Assembly (NCBI RefSeq): GCF_904846645.1
Contig: NZ_CAJHBO010000005.1
Location: forward strand, 62,001 to 126,000
Length of the DNA: 64,000 nucleotides
Direction: 5' to 3'
From: Psychrobacter sp. Pi2-1
Lineage (GTDB): Bacteria; Pseudomonadota; Gammaproteobacteria; Pseudomonadales; Moraxellaceae
Under the pieces are notes generated by a model. That model did no database searches, was not told where the DNA came from, and saw only the letters and a list, made by a program, of their open reading frames with translations. The translations under genes were made by a program, and so were the position numbers. Position 1 is the stretch's first letter; every line of letters begins with the position of its first letter. Shown one piece after another: positions 21,918 to 31,824 of this stretch.

Positions 21918-21992
21918 CGGTTAACTATTCATGACTTAACGATGACTGTTGAATAGATTTAACCAAAATTAACGAGTAAAGGTATTAAAGAT

Positions 21993-24476
21993 ATGGCAAA
22001 AGAAGTAGCGAATGAAGTCAAGGTATCTACTATGTCTACCTCTGATCATGCGCTACTTTCGCCATCGTCACAGTACCAATCACCAAAGCAACTGGCAGTA
22101 GTTGGTAAAGGTATGTGCCGCAACAACCTGCTACTCTCGCAAGTGTTGCAAGCTGATATTCAGCGCTGGTATCCGTGGTCAGGTTTGCAGCAAAGTGTAG
22201 TAAATCGCAAGAAAAAACCACAACCTGAGGCATTTATCGGATGGGGGCACAAGAAAAGCTTCCAACGAGCTGATAAAGCTGCCACCCGTCAGGACCTGAA
22301 CACCTTAAGTATTGAAGATGGATTTTTGCGTTCATTGGATTCAGGTATTAGTAGTCGCCACGGCTTAAGCGTGGTTGTCGATGACATTGGCATCTACTTT
22401 GATATGACGCAATACTCACGTCTTGAGCAGTTGATTGTTGAGCGTACCAAGAGTACTAGTAATGATCGCGCAGCAGGCGAGGCCCGTGCTCGTCATCTGA
22501 TGGCACGTATATGCGAAGAAAAACTGAGTAAATATAATTCCATAATCGATTGTCCTTCGTTGGATAAATTGATTAATGAAGAAAATATTAACGAAAAGGA
22601 AAATGCTGCACAATCACACATCCTGTTGATTGACCAAGTAGCAGGTGATGCCTCTGTTAAAGGCGCTGGTGCGAATAAACGTCAGTTTAAGAAGATGCTA
22701 AAGTCTGCATGCCGTAATCATCCTAATGCCTATATTTGGATAAAAGCTCATCCTGCATCAAAATTAGGCTACTTATCCAACTTAAAACTGCCTAAAAACG
22801 TTAGGCTATTGACTGAGTCTCTCAATCCTATTGAACTGCTTAAACAAGTAAATGATGTCTATACCGTCAGCTCACATATGGGCTTTGAAGCATTAATGCT
22901 AGGTAAAAAAGTGCATTGCTTCGGGGTCAGTTGGTATAGCGGTTGGGGGCTGACCAATGACGCTAATGCGCCCAAAAGTCTACTTAAATCAGTTCAGAAA
23001 CGTCGCTTAGCATCAGCTGAGATACTTCTCAGTAATAGGGATTTGTCAAACTCAGCAGTGTTTCCTACAACGTCACATAAGACGCTTGAAACGTCATTAG
23101 AAACATTATTTTATAGTGCTTATATTGATTACAGTCGTTATGTAGATCCAGCAACGAAACAAGCTTGTGATATCGATACAGCCATTGAGTGGTTGGTGAT
23201 CAATCGACTGTGGCAAGCGCGCCTTGAAGGCGATTTGACTGTATATGAGTTTAGCCGTTGGAAGCTGCCATTTGTCAAAGCTTTCACAGACCTACCACGT
23301 ACGACATTATTCGTTAAACCAAAGCCACGTCTAAAAAACCTTCTACATCCAGACCATTTCCGTGTCAACTACCAACAGCCTTTATTGGTATGGGGTTTGG
23401 CCAAACGTCAGCAAGTACAGAAGAAGCTACAAAGTAGACTTGTTGAGCAAAGCTCGGATATGCCAGCTATTTATTGTATGGAAGATGGGTTTATCCGATC
23501 AAATGGTTTAGGTGCTACTTTACTGGCACCACTGTCCGTTGTGATAGACAAACAAGGTATTTATTACGATGCGACCCAGCCTTCAGATTTAGAAACATTG
23601 CTACAAAACTATCAGCCATTGAGTTCTGAACAGCGTCTTCGCGTAAAAAAACTGCAAGATAAACTGCTGAATCAGCGGGTAAGTAAATACAATGTTGGGG
23701 CGAGTATAGATGTTTCTAGCATCCAAAATAATTCGTGGATGCAGGATGCCAAAATATCTGGGAGACGTCGCGTCCTTATTATCGGTCAGGTAGAGGACGA
23801 TTTGTCAGTACAGTACTGCGGCTCTACAATAAAGACAAACAGTGGTCTGATCGAACGTGTACGACAAGATAACCCAGACGCTTATTTAATTTATAAGCCG
23901 CATCCTGATGTCGAAGCGGGACTGCGAGCAGGTAAAGTATCAGAAGCTCATCTACGACAAGTTCAAGCGGTTGCCTATGATACTGCGATGCCTGATTGCT
24001 TAGAATGGGTGGATGAGGTTCATACGATCAGCTCATTGACTGGTTTTGAAGCGTTGCTGCGAGGGTTAGACGTTACCTGTTATGGATTGCCGTTTTATGC
24101 AGGTTGGGGATTGACCACAGATATTGACGGGCAGTCGTTACCGAAATATACCTATCTAAAAAGGCGTCAACGAGATATACCTTTAACTCTTGAGCAGCTA
24201 ATATATGGCGCGCTTATATGTTACCCGTTGTATCGTCTGCCTGACGGCTATGGGCTGGCACAAGTAGAGCAGATGATCGATTATTTGTATCCTCCCAAAG
24301 ATTTACATCTGCTTGCGAATAGTGAAGAATCGCAATCTAAAATGGCTAATACCTTAAATAGTTCAGCTAAGACTGTGACCTCGTCTTTATCTACAAAATT
24401 GAAACGTCACGCGACTATACGTTTTATGCAGCAGCGTCATCGATGGCAACAGAAATTACGTAAAATGTCTCGTTAA
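21993..24476 (+). CDS. kpsC: Capsule polysaccharide beta-Kdo transferase KpsC
   Basis: An 827-residue cytoplasmic protein made of two related halves, each with a SIEDGFLRS / CMEDGFIRS motif, a KAHP / KPHP motif and a SGWGLT / AGWGLT motif. The duplication is the signature of KpsC, whose two glycosyltransferase modules build the poly-beta-Kdo linker on phosphatidylglycerol that anchors group 2 type capsules. An internal copy boundary lies near residue 425. A Ser/Thr-rich C-terminal tail (about 770-827) is basic at its end. AAAGG precedes the ATG. It pairs functionally with kpsS downstream. Confidence 0.94.
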   Translation: MAKEVANEVKVSTMSTSDHALLSPSSQYQSPKQLAVVGKGMCRNNLLLSQVLQADIQRWYPWSGLQQSVVNRKKKPQPEAFIGWGHKKSFQRADKAATRQDLNTLSIEDGFLRSLDSGISSRHGLSVVVDDIGIYFDMTQYSRLEQLIVERTKSTSNDRAAGEARARHLMARICEEKLSKYNSIIDCPSLDKLINEENINEKENAAQSHILLIDQVAGDASVKGAGANKRQFKKMLKSACRNHPNAYIWIKAHPASKLGYLSNLKLPKNVRLLTESLNPIELLKQVNDVYTVSSHMGFEALMLGKKVHCFGVSWYSGWGLTNDANAPKSLLKSVQKRRLASAEILLSNRDLSNSAVFPTTSHKTLETSLETLFYSAYIDYSRYVDPATKQACDIDTAIEWLVINRLWQARLEGDLTVYEFSRWKLPFVKAFTDLPRTTLFVKPKPRLKNLLHPDHFRVNYQQPLLVWGLAKRQQVQKKLQSRLVEQSSDMPAIYCMEDGFIRSNGLGATLLAPLSVVIDKQGIYYDATQPSDLETLLQNYQPLSSEQRLRVKKLQDKLLNQRVSKYNVGASIDVSSIQNNSWMQDAKISGRRRVLIIGQVEDDLSVQYCGSTIKTNSGLIERVRQDNPDAYLIYKPHPDVEAGLRAGKVSEAHLRQVQAVAYDTAMPDCLEWVDEVHTISSLTGFEALLRGLDVTCYGLPFYAGWGLTTDIDGQSLPKYTYLKRRQRDIPLTLEQLIYGALICYPLYRLPDGYGLAQVEQMIDYLYPPKDLHLLANSEESQSKMANTLNSSAKTVTSSLSTKLKRHATIRFMQQRHRWQQKLRKMSR

Positions 24477-24487
24477 TTTATTAGAGT

Positions 24488-24527
24488 AGCACCGTATAAT
24501 TGCATTGCGACAAATAGGTGCTTTTTC
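24488..24527 (+). terminator. Possible weak terminator between kpsC and kpsS
   Basis: AGCACC and GGTGCT followed by TTTTT could pair, but the stem has only six base pairs and the loop is over 20 bases, so termination would be weak. A consensus -10 (TATAAT, 24530-24535) follows at once. Confidence 0.35.
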
Positions 24528-24535
24528 GGTATAAT
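24505..24535 (+). promoter_or_regulatory. Candidate sigma-70 promoter of kpsS
   Basis: A perfect -10 TATAAT at 24530-24535. An imperfect -35 is either TTGCGA with a 19-base spacer or GCGACA with a 17-base spacer. The transcript would start about 75 bases before the kpsS ATG. Confidence 0.4.
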
Positions 24536-24615
24536 CACTTTTACGCTATGTGTTTTCACACAGTTGCACGACCTTTCTTATCTCTTATTTTCTCATTTAA
24601 TGGTAGCCCTGTATT

Positions 24616-25857
24616 ATGGCAGCTTCGATGTCTCACTTGCTTACTCATCGACATGTCTTGCTACTACAAGGAAAAATGGGTGGGTTTTTTAATCGATTTT
24701 CTTCATTCTTGCAAACTCAAGACATTAAAGTAAGCAAAATCAATTTTAATGCAGGCGATGCCTTTTTTTATCATCACGACAATACCTACGAATATACCGA
24801 TACGTTAGCGCAATTCTCCTCTTGGTTGCAGGCGTTCATTAAAGAAAATGCCATTGATGCGATTGTATGCTTTGGCGATTGTCGACCGCATCATACTCAA
24901 GCAGCATGTGTTAGTGAAAAGCTGGGTATTTCATTCTTTGTATTTGAAGAGGGGTACTTACGTCCTGATTACATTACCTTGCAAGAACATGGAATTAACG
25001 GTTATTCACGCCTAAACACTGCTGAGATTAAAGCGCTTAAGAAAGCGAATGATCAGCCTCTATACACACATAATCGATTTTATCGCTTAAGTATCGCAGC
25101 TATCGTCTATTACATCATTGCTTGGCTTTTCAAAAACCGTTACCCACATTATTCGCATTATCGTGGTATGACTGCTTGGCAAGAGGCCATCGCTTGGTTA
25201 AAAGCACCGTGGCGGAAGCTACGAGGATATTTGCCAGATAAATACCTGCAAAATAGACTGACCAAACAAGAAAGTAACAATTACTTTTTGATTAGTTTAC
25301 AAGTACATAATGACTCACAGATTACCCATCATAGTGATTATCGTGATGTGGTACAGTTCATTGACGAGTCTATCGCAAGCTTTGCAAATTTTGCTAAGCA
25401 AAAACAGTTACTCGTGTTTAAACATCATCCATTGGATCGTGGTCATAGAGACTATCGGGAGCTGGTAGCTAGCCTAGCTGAGCGCTATCAAGTATCTCAT
25501 CGTGTTTTCTATGGTTGTGATATGCACCTGCCAACTTTGATGAAATATAGTATTGGCATGGTCACTATTAACAGTACGACAGGCTTGCAGTCGGTTTATC
25601 ATAAAAAACCCACTAAGGTTATGGGTCGTGCAATTTACGATATTCCTAAGCTAACAGATCAAAAGCCGCTTGATGATTTTTGGCAGCAGCCTAAGGGTCC
25701 AGATAATGAATTCTATTTGAGATTTCGTGAGTACCTGATAGAGCAAACTCAAATAAATGGTGCTTTTTATGGCAGATCGCCATGGATGTATAAGTATCTG
25801 TACCAAATTGGCAGTGAAACGACAGACGTAGATATGTCTAAAACCAATTTACCCTAG
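24616..25857 (+). CDS. kpsS: Capsule polysaccharide Kdo transferase / export protein KpsS
   Basis: A 413-residue cytoplasmic protein of the KpsS (capsule_synth) family, which adds the first beta-Kdo to the phosphatidylglycerol acceptor before KpsC extends it. LLLQGKMGGFFNRFSSFL near the N-terminus, VCFGDCRPHH, FVFEEGYLRPDYITLQ and the C-terminal NSTTGLQSVYHKKPTKVMG are family-typical. The ATG at 24616 gives the expected N-terminus. It is the last gene of the export block; no clear terminator follows. Confidence 0.92.
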   Translation: MAASMSHLLTHRHVLLLQGKMGGFFNRFSSFLQTQDIKVSKINFNAGDAFFYHHDNTYEYTDTLAQFSSWLQAFIKENAIDAIVCFGDCRPHHTQAACVSEKLGISFFVFEEGYLRPDYITLQEHGINGYSRLNTAEIKALKKANDQPLYTHNRFYRLSIAAIVYYIIAWLFKNRYPHYSHYRGMTAWQEAIAWLKAPWRKLRGYLPDKYLQNRLTKQESNNYFLISLQVHNDSQITHHSDYRDVVQFIDESIASFANFAKQKQLLVFKHHPLDRGHRDYRELVASLAERYQVSHRVFYGCDMHLPTLMKYSIGMVTINSTTGLQSVYHKKPTKVMGRAIYDIPKLTDQKPLDDFWQQPKGPDNEFYLRFREYLIEQTQINGAFYGRSPWMYKYLYQIGSETTDVDMSKTNLP

Positions 25858-26220
25858 TCATTTATTTGCTTTTCCTTCTAAGAAGTCATAGTAACTATAA
25901 TGGTATCTATATAAAGAAACGAAGTTCAACAAGTGTAACGATTGTTGCGTTATCCTTTTTTAGCTTGTCATTTCATCTGTAAGTCACATCTCTTCTAACA
26001 AAATCGCCTTACTTTGCAGTGGAAAACTGCTAGAATACTCTTTTATGTCTGCGCATAAGAGTTAATGTGCTTGGCTATGGATTTTAGACGGTAGTATTAG
26101 CCGAATCGACTTGTTATAACGGTTGACCTTCAAAGAAGTACAAGCATCTTATCAATTGTGTCTGACAATATTTATTTTTTAGTTTTATTATTCTATCACC
26201 CTTAATTTAGTAGGCGCTTT
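25858..26220. other. Intergenic stretch before lepA
   Basis: 363 AT-rich bases between kpsS and lepA. A TTGACC at about 26124 could be part of a -35 element, but no matching -10 at good spacing is evident. I see no terminator, small gene or repeat. Confidence 0.5.
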
Positions 26221-28020
26221 GTGACTGCATTAGCCAATATTCGTAACTTTTCAATCATTGCCCACATTGATCATGGTAAGTCGACGCTTGCCGATCGTTT
26301 TATTCAAATGTGCGGTGCCTTGCAAGATCGCGAGATGCAGGCGCAGGTGCTCGACTCGATGGATATTGAGCGTGAGCGCGGTATCACTATCAAAGCACAG
26401 TCAGTAACACTGTTTTATGATCATCCAAATGGTGAGCGCTATCAGCTTAACTTTATTGATACCCCTGGTCACGTCGACTTTTCATATGAAGTGTCGCGCT
26501 CATTAGCAGCGTGTGAAGGCGCGCTATTGGTTGTTGATGCCGCTCAAGGCGTAGAAGCGCAGTCAGTGGCCAATTGCTATACAGCCGTTGATCAAGGCTT
26601 AGAAGTCATGGCGGTGTTAAATAAGATTGATTTGCCGCAAGTTGAGCCTGAACGCGTCATTCAAGAAATTGAAGATATTATCGGTATCGATGCAGTTGAT
26701 GCACCGCGAGTATCAGCCAAATCTGGTCTTGGTGTTGATAAGCTGCTAGAAGCATTGGTAGAGTTTATTCCGGCACCGACTGGTGACCGTGAAGCACCAC
26801 TGCAAGCACTAATTATTGACTCTTGGTTCGATAATTATTTGGGCGTGGTCTCATTGGTACGGGTGCGTGAAGGTACTATACGTAAAGGTGACAAGTTATA
26901 TATCAAATCGACTCAAGAGGCACATCTGGTTGGCTCGATTGGTGTCTTTACGCCTAAGCCTGTAGATACGGGTGTTTTAGAAGCAGGGGAAGTTGGCTTT
27001 GTTATTGCGGGTATTAAGGATATTGCTGGAGCACCAGTAGGCGATACTATCACTCATGCTAAGACCCCTGATGTGGATCGTATCCCAGGCTTTAAGCAAG
27101 TCACGCCACAAGTCTATTCTGGTATGTTCCCAGTAGATTCGAGTGATTTCGAAAAATTCCGTGAAGCTTTGCAAAAACTGCAAATTAACGATGCGTCACT
27201 GTTTTTTGAGCCAGATACGTCGGATGCGCTTGGCTTTGGTTTCCGTTGTGGCTTCTTGGGTATGTTGCACATGGAGATTATCCAAGAGCGTCTAGAGCGT
27301 GAATACGATCTGGACTTGATTACTACAGCGCCCTCAGTTATTTACGAAATTGAGAAAAAGAACGGTGATGTAATCTATGTAGATAATCCATCACATCTAC
27401 CTGAGCCAAACAATATTGAAGAATTCCGTGAGCCAATTGCCCGCTGTCAAATTTTGGTACCGCAAGAATTCTTAGGCAATGTAATGACGCTATGTATTGA
27501 GCGTCGCGGTGTTCAAGTTGATATGCGTTTTATGGGTCGACAAGTACAGCTGATATTTGATATCCCAATGGGCGAAGTTGTCATGGATTTCTTTGATCGC
27601 CTAAAGTCAGTCTCACGTGGTTTTGCATCGCTAGATTATAACTTCGAGCGTTATCAAGCTGACAAGCTAGTAAGAGTTGATGTACTAATCAATGGCGATA
27701 AAGTTGATGCCTTAGCGATGATCGTGCACGAAACCCAATCACGTTATCGTGGTAATGCACTGGTGACTAAGATGAAAGAGTTGATTCCACGTCAAATGTT
27801 TGATGTCGCCATTCAAGCGGCTATCGGTAGCCAAATCATTGGTCGTAGTACGGTAAAAGCTATGCGTAAAGACGTATTAGCAAAATGCTATGGCGGCGAT
27901 GTGTCACGTAAGAAAAAGCTACTGTCTAAGCAAAAAGCTGGTAAAAAACGTATGAAGCAAGTAGGTAATGTGGAAATCCCGCAAGAAGCCTTCTTAGCTG
28001 TGTTGCAAGTTGATAGCTAA
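26221..28020 (+). CDS. lepA: Elongation factor 4 (LepA)
   Basis: A 599-residue ribosome-associated GTPase that affects translocation and initiation. G1 AHIDHGKST, switch region RERGITIK, G3 DTPGHVDF and G4 NKID are present, with the LepA-specific C-terminal domain ending QEAFLAVLQ. The start codon is GTG with AGGCG about eight bases upstream; length equals the family norm. It heads a co-directional block with the signal peptidase gene 102 bases downstream, the classic lepA-lepB order. Confidence 0.98.
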   Translation: MTALANIRNFSIIAHIDHGKSTLADRFIQMCGALQDREMQAQVLDSMDIERERGITIKAQSVTLFYDHPNGERYQLNFIDTPGHVDFSYEVSRSLAACEGALLVVDAAQGVEAQSVANCYTAVDQGLEVMAVLNKIDLPQVEPERVIQEIEDIIGIDAVDAPRVSAKSGLGVDKLLEALVEFIPAPTGDREAPLQALIIDSWFDNYLGVVSLVRVREGTIRKGDKLYIKSTQEAHLVGSIGVFTPKPVDTGVLEAGEVGFVIAGIKDIAGAPVGDTITHAKTPDVDRIPGFKQVTPQVYSGMFPVDSSDFEKFREALQKLQINDASLFFEPDTSDALGFGFRCGFLGMLHMEIIQERLEREYDLDLITTAPSVIYEIEKKNGDVIYVDNPSHLPEPNNIEEFREPIARCQILVPQEFLGNVMTLCIERRGVQVDMRFMGRQVQLIFDIPMGEVVMDFFDRLKSVSRGFASLDYNFERYQADKLVRVDVLINGDKVDALAMIVHETQSRYRGNALVTKMKELIPRQMFDVAIQAAIGSQIIGRSTVKAMRKDVLAKCYGGDVSRKKKLLSKQKAGKKRMKQVGNVEIPQEAFLAVLQVDS

Positions 28021-28122
28021 TTATTGAGCTTAATTTAAGATAGCCATTGTAGATAACAGTCAAATGTAGTGAGTCTTATCGTAAAGGTGTTAGATAAGCC
28101 ACTCGTTAATAGGCAATTTGGT

Positions 28123-29025
28123 ATGGATTTTGATTTTAATTTAATTTTAGTGCCGTTAACTATAGTCCTAGGAATTGTTTGGCTGTTAGATAAGCTAGCG
28201 CTCAAACAGCGCAAAACTCGTGGTCGAGGTCAAGAAGGCTTACTAGTTCGCTGGGCTTATGACTTTTTCCCTGTGTTAGCAGTGGTATTGATAGTACGCT
28301 CATTTTTAATTGAGCCATTTAATATTCCATCATCGTCTATGGTACCGACGCTATATACAGGTGATTTTATTGCTGTCAATAAGTATGCATATGGCGTGCG
28401 CTTGCCGTTAACCTATAATAAGGTTCTAAACACTGGTGAACCTGAGCATGGTGATGTGGCAGTGTTCCGCTACCCTGAAAACCCGAGCATTTATTATATT
28501 AAGCGTGTTATCGGTTTACCTGGCGATACGGTAAGTTATAGTAAAGGCACGCTGTCTATCAATGATGTACCTGTTGAGACTAAGTCTGTAGATTTCGCGG
28601 CAAATGCTGAATTGACTTCACAGCTATACTTACCAGGCCAGGTTGGTCCAGGTCAAGTGCTGACCGAAGAGAGTGCTTCTGCAATGGGCCAGCAAGAAGA
28701 AGACGCGGCACAATATTTTGAAGAAATACAAGGTGACAACAAGCATCTCGTGCGCTATTTGGACGGTATGAACAGTTCACAATACGCGCCATTTTTACAA
28801 CAACAATCACCAGAGGTGGTTGAGTCGGAAGGTACAGAGTGGCGCATTGACGTACCAGAAGATCAGTATTTTGTGATGGGTGATAACCGAGATCGCAGTG
28901 CAGACGGTAGATTTTGGGGATTTGTTCCGGATGAAAACCTAGCAGGTAAGGCAGTTTATATCTGGATGCATAAACCACCTGGTCTAAACTTACCGACATT
29001 TGAACGTAATGGTACTATCAATTAA
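28123..29025 (+). CDS. lepB: Signal peptidase I
   Basis: A 300-residue inner-membrane protease that cleaves signal peptides of exported proteins. There are two N-terminal membrane helices, then the catalytic Ser72 in IPSSSMVPTL and Lys127 in YYIKRVIGLPGD. The closing box GDNRDRSADGRFWGFV completes the Ser-Lys active site. The ATG at 28123 is chosen because the protein then begins MDFDFNLILVP, like other LepB N-termini, with AGG about nine bases upstream. A GTG at 28069 is an in-frame alternative that would add 18 residues. It lies downstream of lepA and upstream of a DUF4845 gene and rnc. Confidence 0.95.
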   Translation: MDFDFNLILVPLTIVLGIVWLLDKLALKQRKTRGRGQEGLLVRWAYDFFPVLAVVLIVRSFLIEPFNIPSSSMVPTLYTGDFIAVNKYAYGVRLPLTYNKVLNTGEPEHGDVAVFRYPENPSIYYIKRVIGLPGDTVSYSKGTLSINDVPVETKSVDFAANAELTSQLYLPGQVGPGQVLTEESASAMGQQEEDAAQYFEEIQGDNKHLVRYLDGMNSSQYAPFLQQQSPEVVESEGTEWRIDVPEDQYFVMGDNRDRSADGRFWGFVPDENLAGKAVYIWMHKPPGLNLPTFERNGTIN

Positions 29026-29156
29026 GATTATGAGATTGTCTAGAGGTTGATTGGTTGATAATAGTTTTATGCTAATATCGTTGATAAATAATTAATGGCT
29101 ATTTATTATTTATACACTTATTCGAAATAGTCGTTTATCTTTAGAAGGATCTTATA

Positions 29157-29549
29157 ATGCAGCAATTATCTGGTTTGGCTACGCAGCGCGGTGCCAGTGT
29201 GACAAACATTGTTCTCATTATTATGCTTTTGGGTATTGCGACTAAATTGACAGTAGCTATCGTACCAGCTCAAATTGGCGACTACCAATTGACCAAGGTA
29301 TTAAGTGCACAGCTAAAAGAAGCCAATAATAATAACGAAACAGCCAAGCAATTTGTTGAACGTGTCAACAAACAGTTATCTATCAATGCTGACTATGATA
29401 CCAAGGCAGAAGATGTATTTACCTTTACCGATAAAAAAACAGGTCAATTGGCTATTTATAAAGAATATGCAGTAACTAATAACTTTTTTAGCAATGTCGA
29501 CATCATAAACCGTTTTGAAGGTAACATCGAGATGGCGACAGCAGAGTAA
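29157..29549 (+). CDS. DUF4845-type small membrane protein
   Basis: A 130-residue protein with one membrane helix near the N-terminus (about 15-36, SVTNIVLIIMLLGIATKL), after a short basic start, and a periplasmic or cytosolic domain of about 90 residues. A protein of this form sits between lepB and rnc in many gammaproteobacteria (DUF4845); function is unknown. AGAAGGA lies about eight bases before the ATG. The position suggests co-transcription with lepB and rnc. Confidence 0.8.
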   Translation: MQQLSGLATQRGASVTNIVLIIMLLGIATKLTVAIVPAQIGDYQLTKVLSAQLKEANNNNETAKQFVERVNKQLSINADYDTKAEDVFTFTDKKTGQLAIYKEYAVTNNFFSNVDIINRFEGNIEMATAE

Positions 29550-29651
29550 GTCGCAATAGTACGACATAGCACATTCATTATTTTATAAAATATATCAAAT
29601 AATATTATTAAACTAAATCTGTCAAGCAGAAGGGATAACCACAAACCACGC

Positions 29652-30449
29652 ATGAAACCAACTTCGCACCATTCTCAAGCGGTTCCTACTTCCCAAAAAA
29701 ATAGTACGTCTGTTGACACGCTTGTTGTTAGCTCAGAATTTATTCAGCGGTTAGCAGTATTAACGCGTAAGTTAGGCTACGAGTTCAATGACTTGAGCCT
29801 TCCTAAACTTGCATTAACGCATCGCTCATTTGATAGCAAAAAAAACTATGAGCGCCTAGAGTTTTTAGGTGATGCACTGTTAGGGATGATTGTGGGTGAA
29901 GCTTTATATCATCGTTATCCTAGTCAAAACGAAGGGCGCTTAACGCGTATGCGTGCGACATTGGTGCGCCAAGAGTCATTGGTAATTATCGCCCAAAACT
30001 TAGAGCTATCTAACCATCTTATATTAGGAGTAGGTGAGCGCAAAGGTGGCGGTCGTAATCGTGCTTCCATACTGGCGGATGCGGTAGAATCTCTGATTGG
30101 TGCTATCTATTTAGACAGTAAAGATATGGATATTACTCGTAAATGTGTTCTCTCTTGGTATGGTGATTTGATTGATAATGTCAACGACCAAAAAGCGCTA
30201 AAGGACGCCAAGAGTCGGTTACAAGAGTGGCTACAATCTAAACAGTTTGACTTGCCTAATTACGAGCTCATGGAAACGCGTGGTAATGCACCGCATCAAA
30301 TTTTCGTTGTACGTTGCCATGTCAATATCAATAACTGTCCTGATATTACTGAATCTGGTGAGAGCCGCCGTATCGCTGAACAGAAAGCAGCAGAGCTTAT
30401 GATTAATCAATTACATAAATTGCCAGGATCTGCGAAAAAGCGTGTATAG
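29652..30449 (+). CDS. rnc: Ribonuclease III
   Basis: A 265-residue double-strand-specific endoribonuclease that processes rRNA and mRNA. The signature ERLEFLGDALLG (residues 67-78, catalytic Asp74) and the later DAVESLIGAIYLD segment are intact. A C-terminal double-stranded RNA-binding domain ends SRRIAEQKAAELMINQL. A Ser/Thr-rich N-terminal extension of about 27 residues precedes the usual start. The ATG at 29652 is the first in frame; its ribosome-binding site is poor (AAGGG is about 17 bases away). Era follows about 200 bases downstream. Confidence 0.97.
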   Translation: MKPTSHHSQAVPTSQKNSTSVDTLVVSSEFIQRLAVLTRKLGYEFNDLSLPKLALTHRSFDSKKNYERLEFLGDALLGMIVGEALYHRYPSQNEGRLTRMRATLVRQESLVIIAQNLELSNHLILGVGERKGGGRNRASILADAVESLIGAIYLDSKDMDITRKCVLSWYGDLIDNVNDQKALKDAKSRLQEWLQSKQFDLPNYELMETRGNAPHQIFVVRCHVNINNCPDITESGESRRIAEQKAAELMINQLHKLPGSAKKRV

Positions 30450-30645
30450 CCGATGTCTATTAATGCATTTTTAGATGCAGAATATTAGCTTAGATTGGTT
30501 TATAGCTTGCAAAACATACATTAAAACTACCTCACATATTATTTATTTTAAAACTTTAAATGTTTCTAGCCCGTTTTCAATGGTGACTGAATAAATTTAG
30601 CATCAACGACTGTTCAGCTAGTCACAAACCCTATAGGATTAACTT

Positions 30646-31761
30646 ATGAGCAATCACACTGATTTGCCATCAAACAATGAAGATAGCACCCAAAATTTGA
30701 GTGAGAATACAGATATTGAGTCAAGCCAAAACAATATCAAAGTTACCGAAGAGATTTATGCTGCTGATGCAGAAGATATTGCATTAGACAATGATATGGC
30801 TATTGAAGAGTTTTTTGCACCGAGTGGCAATGCTCGTATGGTTGATGATTTTAGAGCAGGTTATGTGGCCATTGTTGGACGTCCAAATGTGGGTAAATCA
30901 ACTTTAATGAACCACTTATTGGGTCAAAAGCTGTCTATCACCTCACGTAAACCGCAAACTACCCGTCATCGTATTCATGGCATTTTGTCAAACCATGAAA
31001 TGCAAGCAGTGTTTGTTGATACACCAGGTATTCACCGCAACGAAGTACGTGCTATTAACGAACGTATGAATAAAGCGGCGGTATCGGCGCTAGTAGATGT
31101 AGATTTAGTACTGTTTGTTGTTGACTCAGATCAATGGCGTGACGATGATTTATTGACCTTGCAAAAGCTCGGTGAGACCAATCTAACAGTCGTATTGGTT
31201 ATTAATAAGGCAGATACTCTAAAAGATAAAGGCAGCGTGCTACCACTTATCGAAACTTTCAATGATAGTTTCGATTTTGCTGATATCGTTCCCGTATCTG
31301 CACTAAAAAATCAAAACTTAGATCGTTTGCAAGAAGTGATTGCTTCGCATTTACCAGTCGCTGCGCCTATTTATGATACAGAGCAAATCACTGATCGCTC
31401 TGAGCGATTTTTAGCCAGTGAAATCATTCGCGAAAAAATCATGCGTAGTGCGGGTGATGAAGTGCCATATGATTTGACCGTACAGATTGATGAGTTTAAA
31501 GACGAACCTGCCCATACTGATCCAAAAACAGGGCGTCCACGCAAAGCTTGTACTTTCATTGATGCAACTATCTATGTTGAGCGTGGTGGTCAAAAAGCCA
31601 TTGTTATCGGTGATAAGGGCCAGCGTATCAAGCAAGTTGGTATGGATGCTCGTAAAGATATGGAGCAGTTGTTCGGCAAAAAAATCATGTTAACTTTGTG
31701 GGTCAAAGTGAAACGTGGTTGGTCTGATGACGAGCGTGCGTTGACCAGTTTGGGCTATTGA
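30646..31761 (+). CDS. era: GTPase Era with acidic N-terminal extension
   Basis: A 371-residue 16S rRNA-binding GTPase needed for 30S assembly. G1 is GRPNVGKST (78-86), followed by TSRKPQTTRHRI, DTPGIHRNE and NKAD. The C-terminal KH domain has VIGDKGQRIKQVG. The first 65 or so residues are an acidic Asn/Asp/Glu/Ser-rich extension absent from E. coli Era. It looks genuinely translated, since AGGA lies seven bases before the ATG at 30646, whereas the Met at residue 65 has no ribosome-binding site. RecO follows 63 bases later. Confidence 0.97.
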   Translation: MSNHTDLPSNNEDSTQNLSENTDIESSQNNIKVTEEIYAADAEDIALDNDMAIEEFFAPSGNARMVDDFRAGYVAIVGRPNVGKSTLMNHLLGQKLSITSRKPQTTRHRIHGILSNHEMQAVFVDTPGIHRNEVRAINERMNKAAVSALVDVDLVLFVVDSDQWRDDDLLTLQKLGETNLTVVLVINKADTLKDKGSVLPLIETFNDSFDFADIVPVSALKNQNLDRLQEVIASHLPVAAPIYDTEQITDRSERFLASEIIREKIMRSAGDEVPYDLTVQIDEFKDEPAHTDPKTGRPRKACTFIDATIYVERGGQKAIVIGDKGQRIKQVGMDARKDMEQLFGKKIMLTLWVKVKRGWSDDERALTSLGY

Positions 31762-31824
31762 TAGCGGTTAAGAACGAACGCTTCAAAAGTACTATCTGCC
31801 TTTTAGCTATTTAGGTAATAAAAA

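Noticed and set aside
24518..24733. 71-codon frame overlapping the kpsS start
   Set aside because: Sits over the candidate kpsS promoter and out of frame with kpsS; cysteine-rich translation looks random.
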